64,000 nt of DNA from Streptomyces sp. NBC_01463 (GTDB lineage: Bacteria > Actinomycetota > Actinomycetes > Streptomycetales > Streptomycetaceae): NCBI GenBank assembly GCA_036227345.1, contig CP109468.1, positions 7,192,001 through 7,256,000 of the forward strand. Direction: 5' to 3'. The notes beneath the pieces are model-generated. The model did not search any database, was not told where the DNA came from, and saw nothing but the letters and a program-made list of their open reading frames with translations. Shown here piece after piece: positions 18,585-27,994 of the stretch. The translations under genes and the position numbers were made by a program. Every line of letters starts with the position of its first letter. The first letter of the stretch is position 1.

Positions 18585-20096
18585 ATGACCGTACGGCGAG
18601 TAATGGGCATCGAGACGGAGTACGGGATCTCCGTGCCCGGCCACCCCAACGCCAATGCCATGCTCACCTCGTCCCAGATCGTCAACGCCTACGCGGCGGC
18701 GATGCACCGGGCGCGGCGCGCCCGCTGGGACTTCGAGGAGGAGAACCCGCTGCGCGACGCGCGAGGCTTCGACCTCGCCCGCGAGACCGCCGACTCCAGC
18801 CAGCTCACCGACGAGGACATCGGCCTGGCCAATGTCATCCTCACCAACGGGGCACGGCTCTACGTCGACCACGCACACCCCGAGTACAGCTCGCCGGAGA
18901 TCACCAACCCCCGGGACGCGGTCCTGTGGGACAAGGCCGGCGAGCGCATCATGGCCGAGGCCGCCGAGCGCGCGGCCCAGCTGCCCGGCGCCCAGCCGAT
19001 CCACCTCTACAAGAACAACACCGACAACAAGGGCGCCTCGTACGGCACGCACGAGAACTACCTGATGAAGCGCGAGACCCCGTTCTCGGACATCGTGCGC
19101 CATCTGACGCCGTTCTTCGTCTCGCGGCAGGTCGTCACCGGCGCCGGACGGGTCGGCATCGGCCAGGACGGCCACGAGCACGGGTTCCAGATCAGCCAGC
19201 GCGCCGACTACTTCGAGGTCGAGGTGGGTCTGGAGACCACCCTCAAGCGCCCGATCATCAACACCCGCGACGAGCCGCACTCCGACGCCGAGAAGTACCG
19301 CCGGCTCCATGTGATCATCGGCGACGCGAACCTCTCGGAGATCTCCACCTACCTCAAGCTGGGCACCACCTCACTGGTCCTCTCCATGATCGAGGACGGC
19401 TTCATCAACGTCGACCTGGCCGTCGACCAGCCGGTGCGCACGCTGCACCAGGTCTCGCACGACCCGGATCTCCAGCAGCTGATCACTCTGCGCAGCGGCC
19501 GGACACTCACCGCTGTCCAGCTCCAGATGGAGTACTTCGAGCTGGGCCGCAAGTACGTCGAGGAGCGGTACGGGGCGGACGCCGACGAGCAGACCAAGGA
19601 CATCCTGGTCCGCTGGGAGGACACGCTCAACCGGCTGGAGAACGACCCGATGAGCCTGTCCCGCGAGCTGGACTGGATCGCGAAGCGGGAGCTCATGGAG
19701 GGCTACCGCCGCCGGGACGGCCTGGACTGGGACGCGGCCCGGCTGCACCTGGTGGACCTGCAGTACGCCGACGTGAGGGCCGACAAGGGCCTCTACAACC
19801 GTCTGGTGGCCCGCGGCAGGATGAAGCGCCTCCTGGACGAGAACGAGGTCGAGAAGGCCCGTACGGCGCCTCCGGAGGACACCAGGGCGTATTTCCGCGG
19901 CCGCTGCCTGGAGCAGTACGCGGACGACGTCGCCGCGGCCTCCTGGGACTCGGTCATCTTCGATCTGCCGGGCCACGACTCCCTGCAGCGGGTTCCGACC
20001 ATGGAGCCGCTGCGGGGCACCCGTGACCACGTCAAGGCGCTCCTGGACCGCTGCCGTACGGCGGAAGAGCTGGTCCGGGTGCTGTCGGGCGGCTGA
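18585..20096 (+). CDS. dop: Pup deamidase/depupylase Dop
   Basis: Glutamine-synthetase-like enzyme that removes Pup from lysines and, where Pup ends in Gln, converts that residue to Glu. The 503-residue protein begins with the Dop signature MGIETEYG (residues 7-14), which contains the nucleotide/Mg-binding glutamates, and shares with PafA the [22 protein letters not shown] block. A longer loop after residue 40 distinguishes it from the ligase PafA. Because the Pup encoded here already ends in Glu, only the depupylase activity should be needed. Confidence 0.96.
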   Translation: MTVRRVMGIETEYGISVPGHPNANAMLTSSQIVNAYAAAMHRARRARWDFEEENPLRDARGFDLARETADSSQLTDEDIGLANVILTNGARLYVDHAHPEYSSPEITNPRDAVLWDKAGERIMAEAAERAAQLPGAQPIHLYKNNTDNKGASYGTHENYLMKRETPFSDIVRHLTPFFVSRQVVTGAGRVGIGQDGHEHGFQISQRADYFEVEVGLETTLKRPIINTRDEPHSDAEKYRRLHVIIGDANLSEISTYLKLGTTSLVLSMIEDGFINVDLAVDQPVRTLHQVSHDPDLQQLITLRSGRTLTAVQLQMEYFELGRKYVEERYGADADEQTKDILVRWEDTLNRLENDPMSLSRELDWIAKRELMEGYRRRDGLDWDAARLHLVDLQYADVRADKGLYNRLVARGRMKRLLDENEVEKARTAPPEDTRAYFRGRCLEQYADDVAAASWDSVIFDLPGHDSLQRVPTMEPLRGTRDHVKALLDRCRTAEELVRVLSGG

Positions 20097-20216
20097 AAGG
20101 GCCGCCGACTGGGAATCATTCCGATGACCTCCGGACGTTGAGACAAGTACCGGGCCAATGTCGGACCCCGTAGGTAGGGTCTGATCAAGTGCTTCGAACC
20201 GAGCGGGGTGAGCTAC

Positions 20217-20435
20217 ATGGCGACCAAGGACACCGGCGGCGGACAGCAGAAGGCGACACGTTCCACCGAGGGGACCGAGGAGCAGGCGCAGGAAGCGCAG
20301 GGTTCCGAGGACCTCAAGGAGCGGCAGGAGAAGCTGAGCGACGACGTGGACGACGTCCTCGACGAGATCGACGACGTCCTGGAGGCCAATGCCGAGGACT
20401 TCGTTCGCTCATTTGTTCAAAAGGGCGGGGAGTAA
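20217..20435 (+). CDS. pup: Prokaryotic ubiquitin-like protein Pup
   Basis: Disordered 72-residue modifier attached to substrate lysines by PafA. From the ATG at 20217 it begins MATKDTGGGQQKATR; an in-frame GTG at 20208 would add three residues but leaves a poorer ribosome site. The C-terminal half has the helical Mpa-binding pattern (ERQEKLSDDVDDVLDEIDDVL) and ends FVQKGGE. The di-glycine plus terminal glutamate is the ligation-ready form, in contrast to GGQ Pups that need deamidation. It lies 120 bp after dop and is followed by a hairpin. Confidence 0.97.
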   Translation: MATKDTGGGQQKATRSTEGTEEQAQEAQGSEDLKERQEKLSDDVDDVLDEIDDVLEANAEDFVRSFVQKGGE

Positions 20436-20464
20436 CCGGCCCGGCGCCCTCACCGGTGACCGGC

Positions 20465-20494
20465 GTGCGGCACGGGCTCCGGCCCGTGCCGCAC
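20465..20494 (+). terminator. Hairpin terminator after pup
   Basis: Perfect 12-bp arms GTGCGGCACGGG and CCCGTGCCGCAC around a 6-nt loop, 30 bp after the pup stop. It separates pup from prcB, whose own promoter candidate (TAGGGT at 20591) follows. Confidence 0.75.
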
Positions 20495-20588
20495 GACCGC
20501 CGGCACGCCTCGGGGACACACCTCGCGGGCGCGGACCGCGATCGGTCCGAATGCCTCCGCCACACATGTGGATCACCGTCGTCGGACG

Positions 20589-20597
20589 GGTAGGGTC
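20589..20597 (+). promoter_or_regulatory. GGTAGGGTC element upstream of prcB
   Basis: The nonamer GGTAGGGTC, shared with the arc (16535-16543) and pup (20173-20181) upstream regions, contains a TAGGGT -10-like hexamer. It is about 100 bp upstream of the prcB start and downstream of the pup terminator, so it is a reasonable start point for the prcBA transcript. Confidence 0.35.
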
Positions 20598-20695
20598 CGT
20601 GGCATACGGTGCTTCAACTGCAATTCGGCCGTAGGCAAGTTGGGAGATGCTCCTGACACCTTGCGCAGGGCCATCGCTTACCTGGAGGGAAACGC

Positions 20696-21541
20696 GTGGA
20701 AGCCAACACTCGTAGCACCGGGCGTCTACCAGCTGCCTTCCTGACGCCCGGGTCCTCTTCCTTCATGGACTTCCTGTCCGACCAGTCGCCCGGGATGCTC
20801 CCGGGCAACCGGCAGCTGCCGCCCATGAAGGGGGCCATCGAGGCGCCGCACGGCACCACGATCGTCGCGGCGTCCTTCCCCGGCGGCGTCGTCCTGGCCG
20901 GTGACCGGCGGGCGACCATGGGCAACATGATCGCGCAGCGCGACATCGAGAAGGTCTTCCCGGCCGACGAGTACTCGGCGGTGGGCATCGCCGGTACGGC
21001 CGGTCTGGCCGTGGAGATGGTCAAGCTCTTCCAGCTGGAGCTGGAGCACTTCGAGAAGGTCGAGGGGGCCCAGCTCTCCCTGGAGGGCAAGGCGAACCGG
21101 CTCTCCACGATGATCCGCGGCAATCTGGCCATGGCCATGCAGGGTCTCGCCGTGGTGCCGCTCTTCGCCGGCTACGACGTCGACCGTGAGCGGGGCCGGA
21201 TCTTCAGCTACGACGTCACGGGCGGCCGCTCCGAGGAGCACGGGTACGCGTCGACGGGCTCCGGCTCGATCTTCGCCCGCAACTCGATGAAGAAGCTCTA
21301 CCGCGAGGACCTGACGGAGGAGCAGACGCTCACGCTGGTCGTACAGGCGCTGTACGACGCGGCGGACGACGATTCCGCGACCGGTGGACCGGACGTGGGC
21401 CGTCGTATCTATCCGATCCTCACCGTCATCACCGACGAGGGCTTCCGGAAGCTGACCGAGACGGAATCCTCCGAGATTGCCCGCTCGATTCTGGAACGCC
21501 GGCTGGAACAGCCCGACGGCCCGCGCGCCGCGCTGCTCTGA
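20696..21541 (+). CDS. prcB: Proteasome beta subunit PrcB
   Basis: Catalytic subunit of the 20S core. The 281-residue precursor has a 53-residue propeptide that is cleaved at HG|TT, leaving T54 as the N-terminal threonine nucleophile ([23 protein letters not shown]). The downstream lysine and aspartates of the active site are in AGDRRA. Start is GTG at 20696 with a GGAGGG ribosome site. prcA follows after 59 bp, in the beta-then-alpha order usual in actinobacteria. Confidence 0.97.
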   Translation: MEANTRSTGRLPAAFLTPGSSSFMDFLSDQSPGMLPGNRQLPPMKGAIEAPHGTTIVAASFPGGVVLAGDRRATMGNMIAQRDIEKVFPADEYSAVGIAGTAGLAVEMVKLFQLELEHFEKVEGAQLSLEGKANRLSTMIRGNLAMAMQGLAVVPLFAGYDVDRERGRIFSYDVTGGRSEEHGYASTGSGSIFARNSMKKLYREDLTEEQTLTLVVQALYDAADDDSATGGPDVGRRIYPILTVITDEGFRKLTETESSEIARSILERRLEQPDGPRAALL

Positions 21542-21600
21542 CCGCCCGTACCGAGGCTTCTTCGATGCTCTTGTCACTGACAGAAAGGGACGGATAGCCG

Positions 21601-22464
21601 GTGTCGACGCCGTTCTATGTCTCACCTCAGCAGGCCATGGCCGACCGGGCGGAATACGCCCGGAAGGGCATCGCCCGTGGTCGCAGCCTGGTTGTGCTGC
21701 AGTACGCCGACGGCATTGTGTTCGTCGGCGAGAACCCGTCCCGCGCGCTGCACAAGTTCAGCGAGATCTATGACCGGATCGGTTTCGCCGCCGCCGGAAA
21801 GTACAACGAGTACGAGAATCTCCGCATCGGCGGAGTGCGCTATGCGGATCTGCGCGGATACACCTATGACCGCGACGACGTGACGGCGCGTGGACTGGCG
21901 AACGTCTACGCGCAGACGCTCGGCACCATCTTCTCCAGTGCGGCCGAGAAGCCGTACGAGGTGGAGCTGGTGGTCGCCGAGGTCGGCGCCGGGCCCGAGG
22001 GCGACCAGATCTACCGGCTGCCGCACGACGGCTCGATCGTGGACGAGCACGGCTCGGTCGCGGTCGGCGGCAACGCCGAGCAGATCAGCACCTTCCTGGA
22101 CCAGCGCCACCGTGACGGGATGTCGCTCGCCGAGGCGCTGAAGCTGGCGGTGCAGGCGCTGTCCCGCGATCCCAACGGCAGCGAGCGGGAGATCCCCGCG
22201 GAGCGGCTGGAGGTCGCGGTCCTGGACCGTACGCGGCCGCAGCAGCGCAAGTTCAAGCGGATCGTCGGCCGTCAGCTGGCCCGCCTGCTGGAGGCGGACG
22301 GCGCGGATTCGACGCCCACGGACGCCCCTTCGGACACCGAGGACGGCGAGGGCGCGGACACCTCCGCGGCCGCGACGGACACCGGCAAGCCGGGCGCCAA
22401 GAAGGCCGCCCCGGATGCCTCCGATGCCGGGGACTCCACCGATTCCGGCGGCGACGTCGAGTAG
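21601..22464 (+). CDS. prcA: Proteasome alpha subunit PrcA
   Basis: Structural gate-forming subunit of the 20S core, 287 residues from GTG at 21601. The N-terminus ([26 protein letters not shown]) is the actinobacterial gating segment plus H0 helix; the core proteasome fold follows ([18 protein letters not shown]). The last 55 or so residues are a low-complexity tail rich in Asp, Thr, Ser, Ala and Gly, beyond the folded domain. It overlaps no other gene and ends before a strong convergent terminator. Confidence 0.97.
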   Translation: MSTPFYVSPQQAMADRAEYARKGIARGRSLVVLQYADGIVFVGENPSRALHKFSEIYDRIGFAAAGKYNEYENLRIGGVRYADLRGYTYDRDDVTARGLANVYAQTLGTIFSSAAEKPYEVELVVAEVGAGPEGDQIYRLPHDGSIVDEHGSVAVGGNAEQISTFLDQRHRDGMSLAEALKLAVQALSRDPNGSEREIPAERLEVAVLDRTRPQQRKFKRIVGRQLARLLEADGADSTPTDAPSDTEDGEGADTSAAATDTGKPGAKKAAPDASDAGDSTDSGGDVE

Positions 22465-22481
22465 CCCGTCCCGCACGTCCC

Positions 22482-22523
22482 GACGGTGCCCCGGTCCGCC
22501 CTTCGGCGGGCCGGGGCACCGTC
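22482..22523. terminator. Bidirectional terminator between prcA and the LacI gene
   Basis: 19-bp arms (GACGGTGCCCCGG... and its complement, one wobble pair) with a CTTC tetraloop. It overlaps the last codon of the convergent LacI-family gene and serves both transcripts. Confidence 0.8.
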
Positions 22524-23559
22524 ATACGGCCTGGCCGGCGGGCGGTGGCGCGCTGGAGCCGCGCACGACGAGCCGCACCGGCAGTCTCCCCGGCTCGGCC
22601 TGCCGGCCGTCCAGCACCGCCAGCAGGGCGCTCATGCCGCGCTCGCCGACCTGTTCGGCGGGCAGCCGCACCGTGGTGAGCTCCGGCTCGACCGCCGTGG
22701 CCAGGGCCAGATCGTCGAAGCCGGTGACGGAGAGGTCGTCCGGGACCCGCAGCCCGAGCCGGCGGGCGGCCTTGCAGGCGCCCGCCGCCAGGATGTCGTC
22801 GTCGCACACGAGGGCGGTGGGGCGCGGGCCCGGGGCCGCCAGCGCGCGCTCGGTGGCCTCGCGTCCCGCCCGTACGTCCAGGGCGGCCGCGACGGTACGC
22901 ACCTCCGTGCCCGCCACGCCGCCGAGGGCCGCGTGGAGCGCACGGGCGCGGACCGCGAAGGTCCAGGTGTCCACGGACGACGAGACATGCAGGAAACGGC
23001 GGTGGCCGAGGGCGAGCAGGTGTTCCGTCACCTGCCGCATGCCGTCGGCGATGTCCAGGTTGACCCGGGCGGCGGGTCCCGGCGCCGCCGGGTCGCTGTC
23101 GAGCATGACCAGGGGGAGACCCGCTCCTTGCAGGGCGCCCAGGGCGTCGGCCGCCATCGAGGAGGCGATCACCCCGTCCAGCGCGGCGCGGGCCGAGGCG
23201 AAGGGGTCCCGGGCCGGGCCCGTGCCGTCGGGTGACGGGTAGAGGACGACGCCGAAACCGTGCTCGGCGGCGACCGCGGCGGCGCCGGTGTACACCCGGG
23301 CGAAGAACTCGTTGGTGAGCGCGGGCACGACGAGCAGAGCGGTTCGGGTACTGCCCAGACGCAGGTTGCGGGCCGCGAGATTGGGCCGGTAGCCGAGTCC
23401 GCGGGCGGCCTCGCGCACCCGGCCGGCGGTGGCCTCGGAGACCCGGCCGCGCCATTTGTCACCGACGACCAGGGAGACGGTGGCCTGGGAGACGCCGGCG
23501 GCCCGGGCCACGTCGCGGCTGGTGGGCCGGGGCGGGCCGGGTGGTGCTGGGCTGGTCAC
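22522..23559 (-). CDS. LacI-family transcriptional regulator
   Basis: DNA-binding repressor of 345 residues from GTG at 23559, with GGAGG five bases upstream. The N-terminal HTH is TSRDVARAAGVSQATVSLVVG, followed by the hinge region (GYRPNLAARNLRLGSTRTALLVV) and a periplasmic-binding-protein-like sensor domain (TALVCDDDILAAGACKAARRLGL). It is divergent from an MFS transporter gene with an operator-like inverted repeat between them, so that transporter is the likely target. Its inducer is unknown. It interrupts the proteasome genes but is transcribed on the opposite strand. Confidence 0.92.
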   Translation of the reverse strand: MTSPAPPGPPRPTSRDVARAAGVSQATVSLVVGDKWRGRVSEATAGRVREAARGLGYRPNLAARNLRLGSTRTALLVVPALTNEFFARVYTGAAAVAAEHGFGVVLYPSPDGTGPARDPFASARAALDGVIASSMAADALGALQGAGLPLVMLDSDPAAPGPAARVNLDIADGMRQVTEHLLALGHRRFLHVSSSVDTWTFAVRARALHAALGGVAGTEVRTVAAALDVRAGREATERALAAPGPRPTALVCDDDILAAGACKAARRLGLRVPDDLSVTGFDDLALATAVEPELTTVRLPAEQVGERGMSALLAVLDGRQAEPGRLPVRLVVRGSSAPPPAGQAV

Positions 23560-23620
23560 GCGGGCCTCCGGGCCGGTCGGGGCAGGCACGGCGAGGTGGA
23601 CCTGCGGACTGGGCTCATGG

Positions 23621-23647
23621 TACGTATGAACCTTGAAGTTATACGTA
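23621..23647. promoter_or_regulatory. Operator-like inverted repeat between the LacI gene and the MFS gene
   Basis: TACGTATGAAC and GTTATACGTA form nearly symmetric arms around CTTGAA. It is an A+T-rich island in very GC-rich surroundings, about 60 bp upstream of each divergent start codon, as expected for a repressor site overlapping two promoters. Binding by the adjacent LacI protein is inferred. Confidence 0.6.
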
Positions 23648-23692
23648 AAACCTCGGGCGGCCGGACGGGCGCTCCAAGGAGAGGGGCGGGAC

Positions 23693-24952
23693 ATGGCCGC
23701 GGGATATCTGGACATCCTCCGGGCGCGGCATGCCGCCAGGCTGCTCACGGGCACCCTGGTGGGCCGGCTGCCGAACGGCACCGCCCCCATCGCGATCGTC
23801 CTGTTCACCCGCGCGGAGGGCGGCAGCTACGCCCTCGCGGGCGCGCTCGCGGCGGTGTACGGGCTGGGCACGGCGGTCGGTCAGCCGCTGCTGGGCCGCG
23901 CCGTGGACCTCTACGGCCAGCCGCGCGTCCAGCTGCCCGCCGCCGTCGTCTCCGCACTCGGCATGGTCCTGCTCGCCGTGGCGGGCTTCGGATCGCTGCC
24001 GCTCGCCTATGGGGCAGTGGCCGTCGCCGGAGTGTTCACGCCGCCCCTGGAGGGCGGCCTGCGGGCCCTGTGGCCGAGCGTCCTCGGCAGCGAGGACCGG
24101 GTGCACCGGGCCTATGCCATGGACGCGGTCGCGCAGGAGGTCATGTTCACGGTCGGGCCGCTCCTGGTGACCGTGCTGGTCTCCCTCTGGTCGCCGGCCG
24201 CCGCCCTGCTCGTCATCAACGCGATCGGCGTCCTCGGGGCGCTCTCCGTCGTCCTGTCCGAGCCGTCCAGGGCCTGGCGTTCCGCGCCGCGCGAGGCGCA
24301 CTGGCTGGGGGCGCTGCGCTCGCCCGGGCTGCTGGCGCTGCTCGGCTCCTTCTTCTTCGTCGGTCTGGCGCTGGGCTCCATCACGGTGGCGGGCGTGGCG
24401 TACGCCGACGACCAGGGCCAGGAGTCGGTCTACGGCTGGCTGATGGCGGCCCTGGGGCTCGGCGCGCTGATCGGCGGCACGGTCTACGGGGCGCGGCAGT
24501 GGTCGGGGCCGCCCGAGCGCAGGCTCCGGGTGATCGTCGCCCTGCTGGCGCTCGGCTACCTCCCCCTGGTGCTGACCCCGGGTGTGGTGGCGATGACCGT
24601 GCTGGCCGCCGTCGCCGGGGTGTTCCTGGCCCCGGCCATCGCCTGCTCGTTCATCGTCGTCGACCGGCACGCCCCGCGGGGCACGGTGACGGAGGCGTTC
24701 TCCTGGCTCGTGACGACGTTCGGGGTGGGCGCGGCGGCGGGCACGGCCGTGGCGGGTCCGGCCGTGGAGTGGGGCGGGACGGCGTGGAGCTTCGCCGTGG
24801 CGGGGGCCGGTGGAGTGGCCGCGCTGGCCGTTCTGCTGGCCACCGGAAAGGTCCTCGCAGCTCCCGGGCGTAGTGCCGTAGCGGTGCGAGGATCGGAAAA
24901 TGATCGAAACGGTGCCGTCGAACCCGGTTTCAGCTCGGGCCATCAGGCGTAA
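23693..24952 (+). CDS. Major facilitator superfamily transporter
   Basis: Integral membrane transporter of 419 residues with about twelve hydrophobic segments and the inter-repeat layout of MFS proteins. The ATG at 23693 is preceded by AAGGAGAGG; an upstream in-frame ATG at 23633 lies inside the operator and is unlikely. Substrate not predictable; the family resemblance is to sugar/drug efflux permeases. The gene ends 9 bp before pafA, so read-through into pafA is possible and would couple PafA level to the LacI-controlled promoter. Confidence 0.9.
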   Translation: MAAGYLDILRARHAARLLTGTLVGRLPNGTAPIAIVLFTRAEGGSYALAGALAAVYGLGTAVGQPLLGRAVDLYGQPRVQLPAAVVSALGMVLLAVAGFGSLPLAYGAVAVAGVFTPPLEGGLRALWPSVLGSEDRVHRAYAMDAVAQEVMFTVGPLLVTVLVSLWSPAAALLVINAIGVLGALSVVLSEPSRAWRSAPREAHWLGALRSPGLLALLGSFFFVGLALGSITVAGVAYADDQGQESVYGWLMAALGLGALIGGTVYGARQWSGPPERRLRVIVALLALGYLPLVLTPGVVAMTVLAAVAGVFLAPAIACSFIVVDRHAPRGTVTEAFSWLVTTFGVGAAAGTAVAGPAVEWGGTAWSFAVAGAGGVAALAVLLATGKVLAAPGRSAVAVRGSENDRNGAVEPGFSSGHQA

Positions 24953-24961
24953 TGTTCAGTC

Positions 24962-26323
24962 ATGGACCGCCGCATTTTCGGGCTGGAGAACGAGTACGGC
25001 GTCACGTGCACGTTCAGGGGACAGCGCCGACTGTCTCCTGATGAAGTGGCGCGCTACCTCTTCCGCCGTGTTGTGTCATGGGGCCGCAGCAGCAATGTCT
25101 TTCTGCGGAACGGCGCCCGCCTCTACCTCGACGTGGGATCGCATCCGGAATATGCAACCCCCGAATGCGACAACCTGACCGAACTGGTCACTCACGACAA
25201 GGCCGGCGAGCGCATTCTCGAAGGCCTGCTCGTCGACGCCGAGCGCCGCCTGCACGAGGAGGGAATCGCGGGCGACGTCTATCTCTTCAAGAACAACACC
25301 GACTCGGCGGGAAACTCCTACGGATGCCATGAGAACTACCTCGTGGCCCGGCACGGAGAATTCTCCCGGCTCGCGGACATCCTCATTCCCTTCCTCGTCA
25401 CGAGGCAGCTGATCTGCGGCGCCGGCAAGGTGCTGCAGACCCCGCGGGGCGCCGTCTACTGCGTCAGCCAGCGTGCCGAGCACATCTGGGAGGGCGTCAG
25501 CTCCGCGACGACGCGCTCCCGTCCCATCATCAACACCCGGGACGAACCGCACGCGGACGCGGAGCGGTACCGCCGCCTCCACGTCATCGTCGGCGACTCC
25601 AACATGTCCGAGACGACCATGCTCCTCAAGGTCGGCGCGACCGACCTGGTGCTCCGCATGATCGAGGCGGGCACGGTGATGCGGGACCTGACCCTGGAGA
25701 ACCCGATCCGGGCGATCCGCGAGGTCAGCCACGACATCACGGGACAGCGCAAGGTCCGCCTCGCCAGCGGCCGCGAGGCGTCCGCCATCGAGGTGCAGCG
25801 CGAGTACTACGAGAAGGCCGTGGACTTCGTGGACCGCCGCGGCATCCGTACGGGCAACGTCGAGAAGGTCCTCGAACTGTGGGGCCGCACACTCGACGCG
25901 ATCGAGGCCGAGGACCTCGACCGGATCGGCACCGAGATCGACTGGGTCATGAAGTACAAGCTCATCGAGCGGTACCGGGCCAAGCACAACATGACCATGT
26001 CGAATCCGCGGGTCGCCCAGATAGACCTCGCCTACCACGACATCCACCGCCGCCGCGGCCTGTACTACCTGCTGGAGCGCAAGGGACAGGCCGCCCGCAT
26101 CTGCAACGACCTGAAGATCTTCGAGGGCAAGTCGGTGCCCCCGCAGACGACCCGGGCGCGGCTGCGGGGCGACTTCATCCGGCGGGCCCAGGAGCAGCGG
26201 CGGGACTTCACCGTCGACTGGGTCCATCTCAAGCTCAACGACCAGGCGCAGCGCACGGTGTTGTGCAAGGACCCGTTCCGATCCGTCGACGACCGAGTGG
26301 AGAAGCTCATCGCGGGTATGTGA
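24962..26323 (+). CDS. pafA: Pup-protein ligase PafA
   Basis: ATP-dependent enzyme that phosphorylates the C-terminal Glu of Pup and forms an isopeptide bond with substrate lysines. The 453-residue protein starts [16 protein letters not shown], with catalytic-site E9 and E11 in LENEYG, and shares the [29 protein letters not shown] block with Dop; the C-terminal small domain that binds Pup includes [20 protein letters not shown]. Length is typical. It is followed by a perfect hairpin terminator at 26360-26388. Confidence 0.97.
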   Translation: MDRRIFGLENEYGVTCTFRGQRRLSPDEVARYLFRRVVSWGRSSNVFLRNGARLYLDVGSHPEYATPECDNLTELVTHDKAGERILEGLLVDAERRLHEEGIAGDVYLFKNNTDSAGNSYGCHENYLVARHGEFSRLADILIPFLVTRQLICGAGKVLQTPRGAVYCVSQRAEHIWEGVSSATTRSRPIINTRDEPHADAERYRRLHVIVGDSNMSETTMLLKVGATDLVLRMIEAGTVMRDLTLENPIRAIREVSHDITGQRKVRLASGREASAIEVQREYYEKAVDFVDRRGIRTGNVEKVLELWGRTLDAIEAEDLDRIGTEIDWVMKYKLIERYRAKHNMTMSNPRVAQIDLAYHDIHRRRGLYYLLERKGQAARICNDLKIFEGKSVPPQTTRARLRGDFIRRAQEQRRDFTVDWVHLKLNDQAQRTVLCKDPFRSVDDRVEKLIAGM

Positions 26324-26359
26324 GCCGGCGCAGGACGCGCCTCGGCCCTCGCGCGACTC

Positions 26360-26388
26360 GGGCCCCGTACGTTCCTCGTACGGGGCCC
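26360..26388 (+). terminator. Hairpin terminator after pafA
   Basis: Perfect 12-bp arms GGGCCCCGTACG and CGTACGGGGCCC around TTCCT, 36 bp after the pafA stop. Confidence 0.8.
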
Positions 26389-26450
26389 TGCGCACGCCCT
26401 AGAGTGTCCGGGACCCCCTACACATGTGTCGTCTGAGATCTGAGGAACCA

Positions 26451-27407
26451 GTGCGCCGAATTGCCGGCCTTCTCGTCGTCCCCCTGCTGCTGCTGTCAGC
26501 GGCCTGCGGCAACGACGACAAGGGCTCCGACTCCGCTTCCGCCTCCGCGTCCGCCCCCACCAAGGACGGCTTCCCCGCCATCACCGCGGGCGCGAAGTTC
26601 GGCGAGAAGCCCACCCTGGCCAAGGGCACGGGAACGCCGCCCAAGGAGCTGAAGACCAACGTTGTCAGTGAGGGTGACGGCGCGAAGCTCAAGAACGGCG
26701 ACGCGATCCAGGTCAACTACCTGGGACAGGCCTGGGACTCCGACAAGCCGTTCGACAACAGCTTCGACCGCAAGCAGGCGTTCGACCTCACCCTCGGGGC
26801 CGGCATGGTCATCCAGGGCTGGGACAAGGGCCTGGTCGGTCAGAAGGTCGGCAGCAGGGTCGAGCTCGTGATCCCGCCGGACCTCGGTTACGGCGCGCAG
26901 GGCCAGGGCGACATCAAGCCCAACGCCACCCTCGTCTTCGTCGTCGACGTCCTGAAGGCGAAGCAGATCCCGGCGACGGCCAAGGGCACCGAGGTCGCCC
27001 AGGACAACGTCGACCTGCCGAAGGTGGGCACCAACACCGACGGCAAGGCCCCGAGCGTCAAGATCCCCACCAAGTCCACCCCGCCCAAGAAGCTGGTCTC
27101 CAACTACGTCCTGGAGTCCAAGGGCGAGGTCGTCAAGGAGACCGACAGCGTCGTCGTGAACTACGTGGGCCTGCTGTGGAAGGACGGCAAGACGTTCGAC
27201 AGCACCTACGCGACCGGCAAGACGCAGACCTTCCCGCTGGCCCAGGTCACGCTCAAGGGCCTGAAGACCGGTCTGATCGGCAAGAAGATCGGCAGCCGGG
27301 TGCTGCTCGTCATCCCGCCGGACCAGGCCTTCGGCGACAAGGCGCAGCAGACCATCCCCAAGAACTCGACGCTCGTCTTCGCCGTGGACATCCTGGCAAA
27401 GATGTAA
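26451..27407 (+). CDS. FKBP-type peptidyl-prolyl isomerase lipoprotein with two FKBP domains
   Basis: Exported folding catalyst, 318 residues from GTG at 26451 (GAGGA seven bases upstream). A lipoprotein signal ends LLLLSAAC with lipidated C19, then a Ser/Ala-rich linker. Two FKBP domains follow: about 75-180 (GDAIQVNYLGQAWDSDKPFDNSFD ... VIPPDLGYGAQG) and about 215-318 (SVVVNYVGLLWKDGKTFDSTY ... VIPPDQAFGDKA). The second appears more divergent at aromatic active-site positions. It precedes a single-domain cytoplasmic FKBP by 43 bp, probably as an operon. Confidence 0.92.
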   Translation: MRRIAGLLVVPLLLLSAACGNDDKGSDSASASASAPTKDGFPAITAGAKFGEKPTLAKGTGTPPKELKTNVVSEGDGAKLKNGDAIQVNYLGQAWDSDKPFDNSFDRKQAFDLTLGAGMVIQGWDKGLVGQKVGSRVELVIPPDLGYGAQGQGDIKPNATLVFVVDVLKAKQIPATAKGTEVAQDNVDLPKVGTNTDGKAPSVKIPTKSTPPKKLVSNYVLESKGEVVKETDSVVVNYVGLLWKDGKTFDSTYATGKTQTFPLAQVTLKGLKTGLIGKKIGSRVLLVIPPDQAFGDKAQQTIPKNSTLVFAVDILAKM

Positions 27408-27450
27408 GACTGTCCCGGTTGCCCAGTTCATCATTTAGAGGAGCAAGTCA

Positions 27451-27825
27451 GTGAGCATCGAGAAGCCCGAGATCGACTTCCCGGGTGGCGAGCCGCCGGC
27501 CGACCTGGAGATCAAGGAGATCTGGGAAGGCGACGGTCCCGTCGCCCAGGCCGGTCAGACCGTCTCCGTCCACTACGTCGGCGTGGCCTTCTCCACCGGC
27601 GAGGAGTTCGACGCCTCCTGGAACCGCGGTACGCCGCTCCAGTTCCAGCTCGGTGCCGGCCAGGTCATCAAGGGCTGGGACCAGGGCGTGCAGGGCATGA
27701 AGGTCGGCGGCCGTCGCCAGCTGACCATCCCCTCGCACCTCGCGTACGGCGAGCGCGGCGCCGGCGGCGGCGCGATCGCCCCGGGCGAGACGCTGATCTT
27801 CGTCTGCGACCTGGTCGCCGTCTGA
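27451..27825 (+). CDS. Cytoplasmic FKBP-type peptidyl-prolyl cis-trans isomerase
   Basis: Single FKBP domain, 124 residues from GTG at 27451 with GAGGAG upstream. Canonical active-site segments: VSVHYVGVAFSTGEEFDASW, the FQLGAGQVIKGWDQGV block including the conserved tryptophan, and IPSHLAYGERGAGGG. No signal peptide. The gene is conserved immediately before pafB in Streptomyces. Two overlapping hairpins follow. Confidence 0.95.
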   Translation: MSIEKPEIDFPGGEPPADLEIKEIWEGDGPVAQAGQTVSVHYVGVAFSTGEEFDASWNRGTPLQFQLGAGQVIKGWDQGVQGMKVGGRRQLTIPSHLAYGERGAGGGAIAPGETLIFVCDLVAV

Positions 27826-27846
27826 TCCGGCGCCTCCGCGCTTCCA

Positions 27847-27874
27847 GGGGCCCGCGCCGCAAGGCGCGGGCCCC
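27847..27874 (+). terminator. Hairpin terminator 1 after the FKBP gene
   Basis: Perfect 12-bp arms GGGGCCCGCGCC and GGCGCGGGCCCC with a GCAA (GNRA) tetraloop, 21 bp after the stop codon. Its last two bases are also the first two of the next hairpin. Confidence 0.8.
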
Positions 27875-27930
27875 AGTGCCGCGGCAGGCAACGTGCGCTC
27901 CGCCGCAGACGTTGCCTGCCGCGGCACTGG
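27873..27930 (+). terminator. Hairpin terminator 2, 22-bp perfect arms
   Basis: Arms starting CCAGTGCCGCGGCAGGC and ending in the exact complement, loop of 14 nt, followed by CTTTTG. It overlaps hairpin 1 by two bases, so both stems could form with slight fraying. It lies 64 bp upstream of pafB and insulates it from the FKBP genes. Confidence 0.8.
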
Positions 27931-27994
27931 CTTTTGTCCGGACACCCCGGGGCGGTACGGTCGAGGGTCGTAGAGCAAAACAGAAAGGGCGTCG

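Noticed and set aside
18344..18685. 113-codon minus-strand frame across the arc-dop gap
   Set aside because: Overlaps the palindromic terminator and the dop start; no ribosome site or recognisable motif.
16542..19310. 922-codon open frame antisense to arc and dop
   Set aside because: Spans two clear genes and a terminator; translation is low-complexity V/D/L/E-rich shadow sequence.
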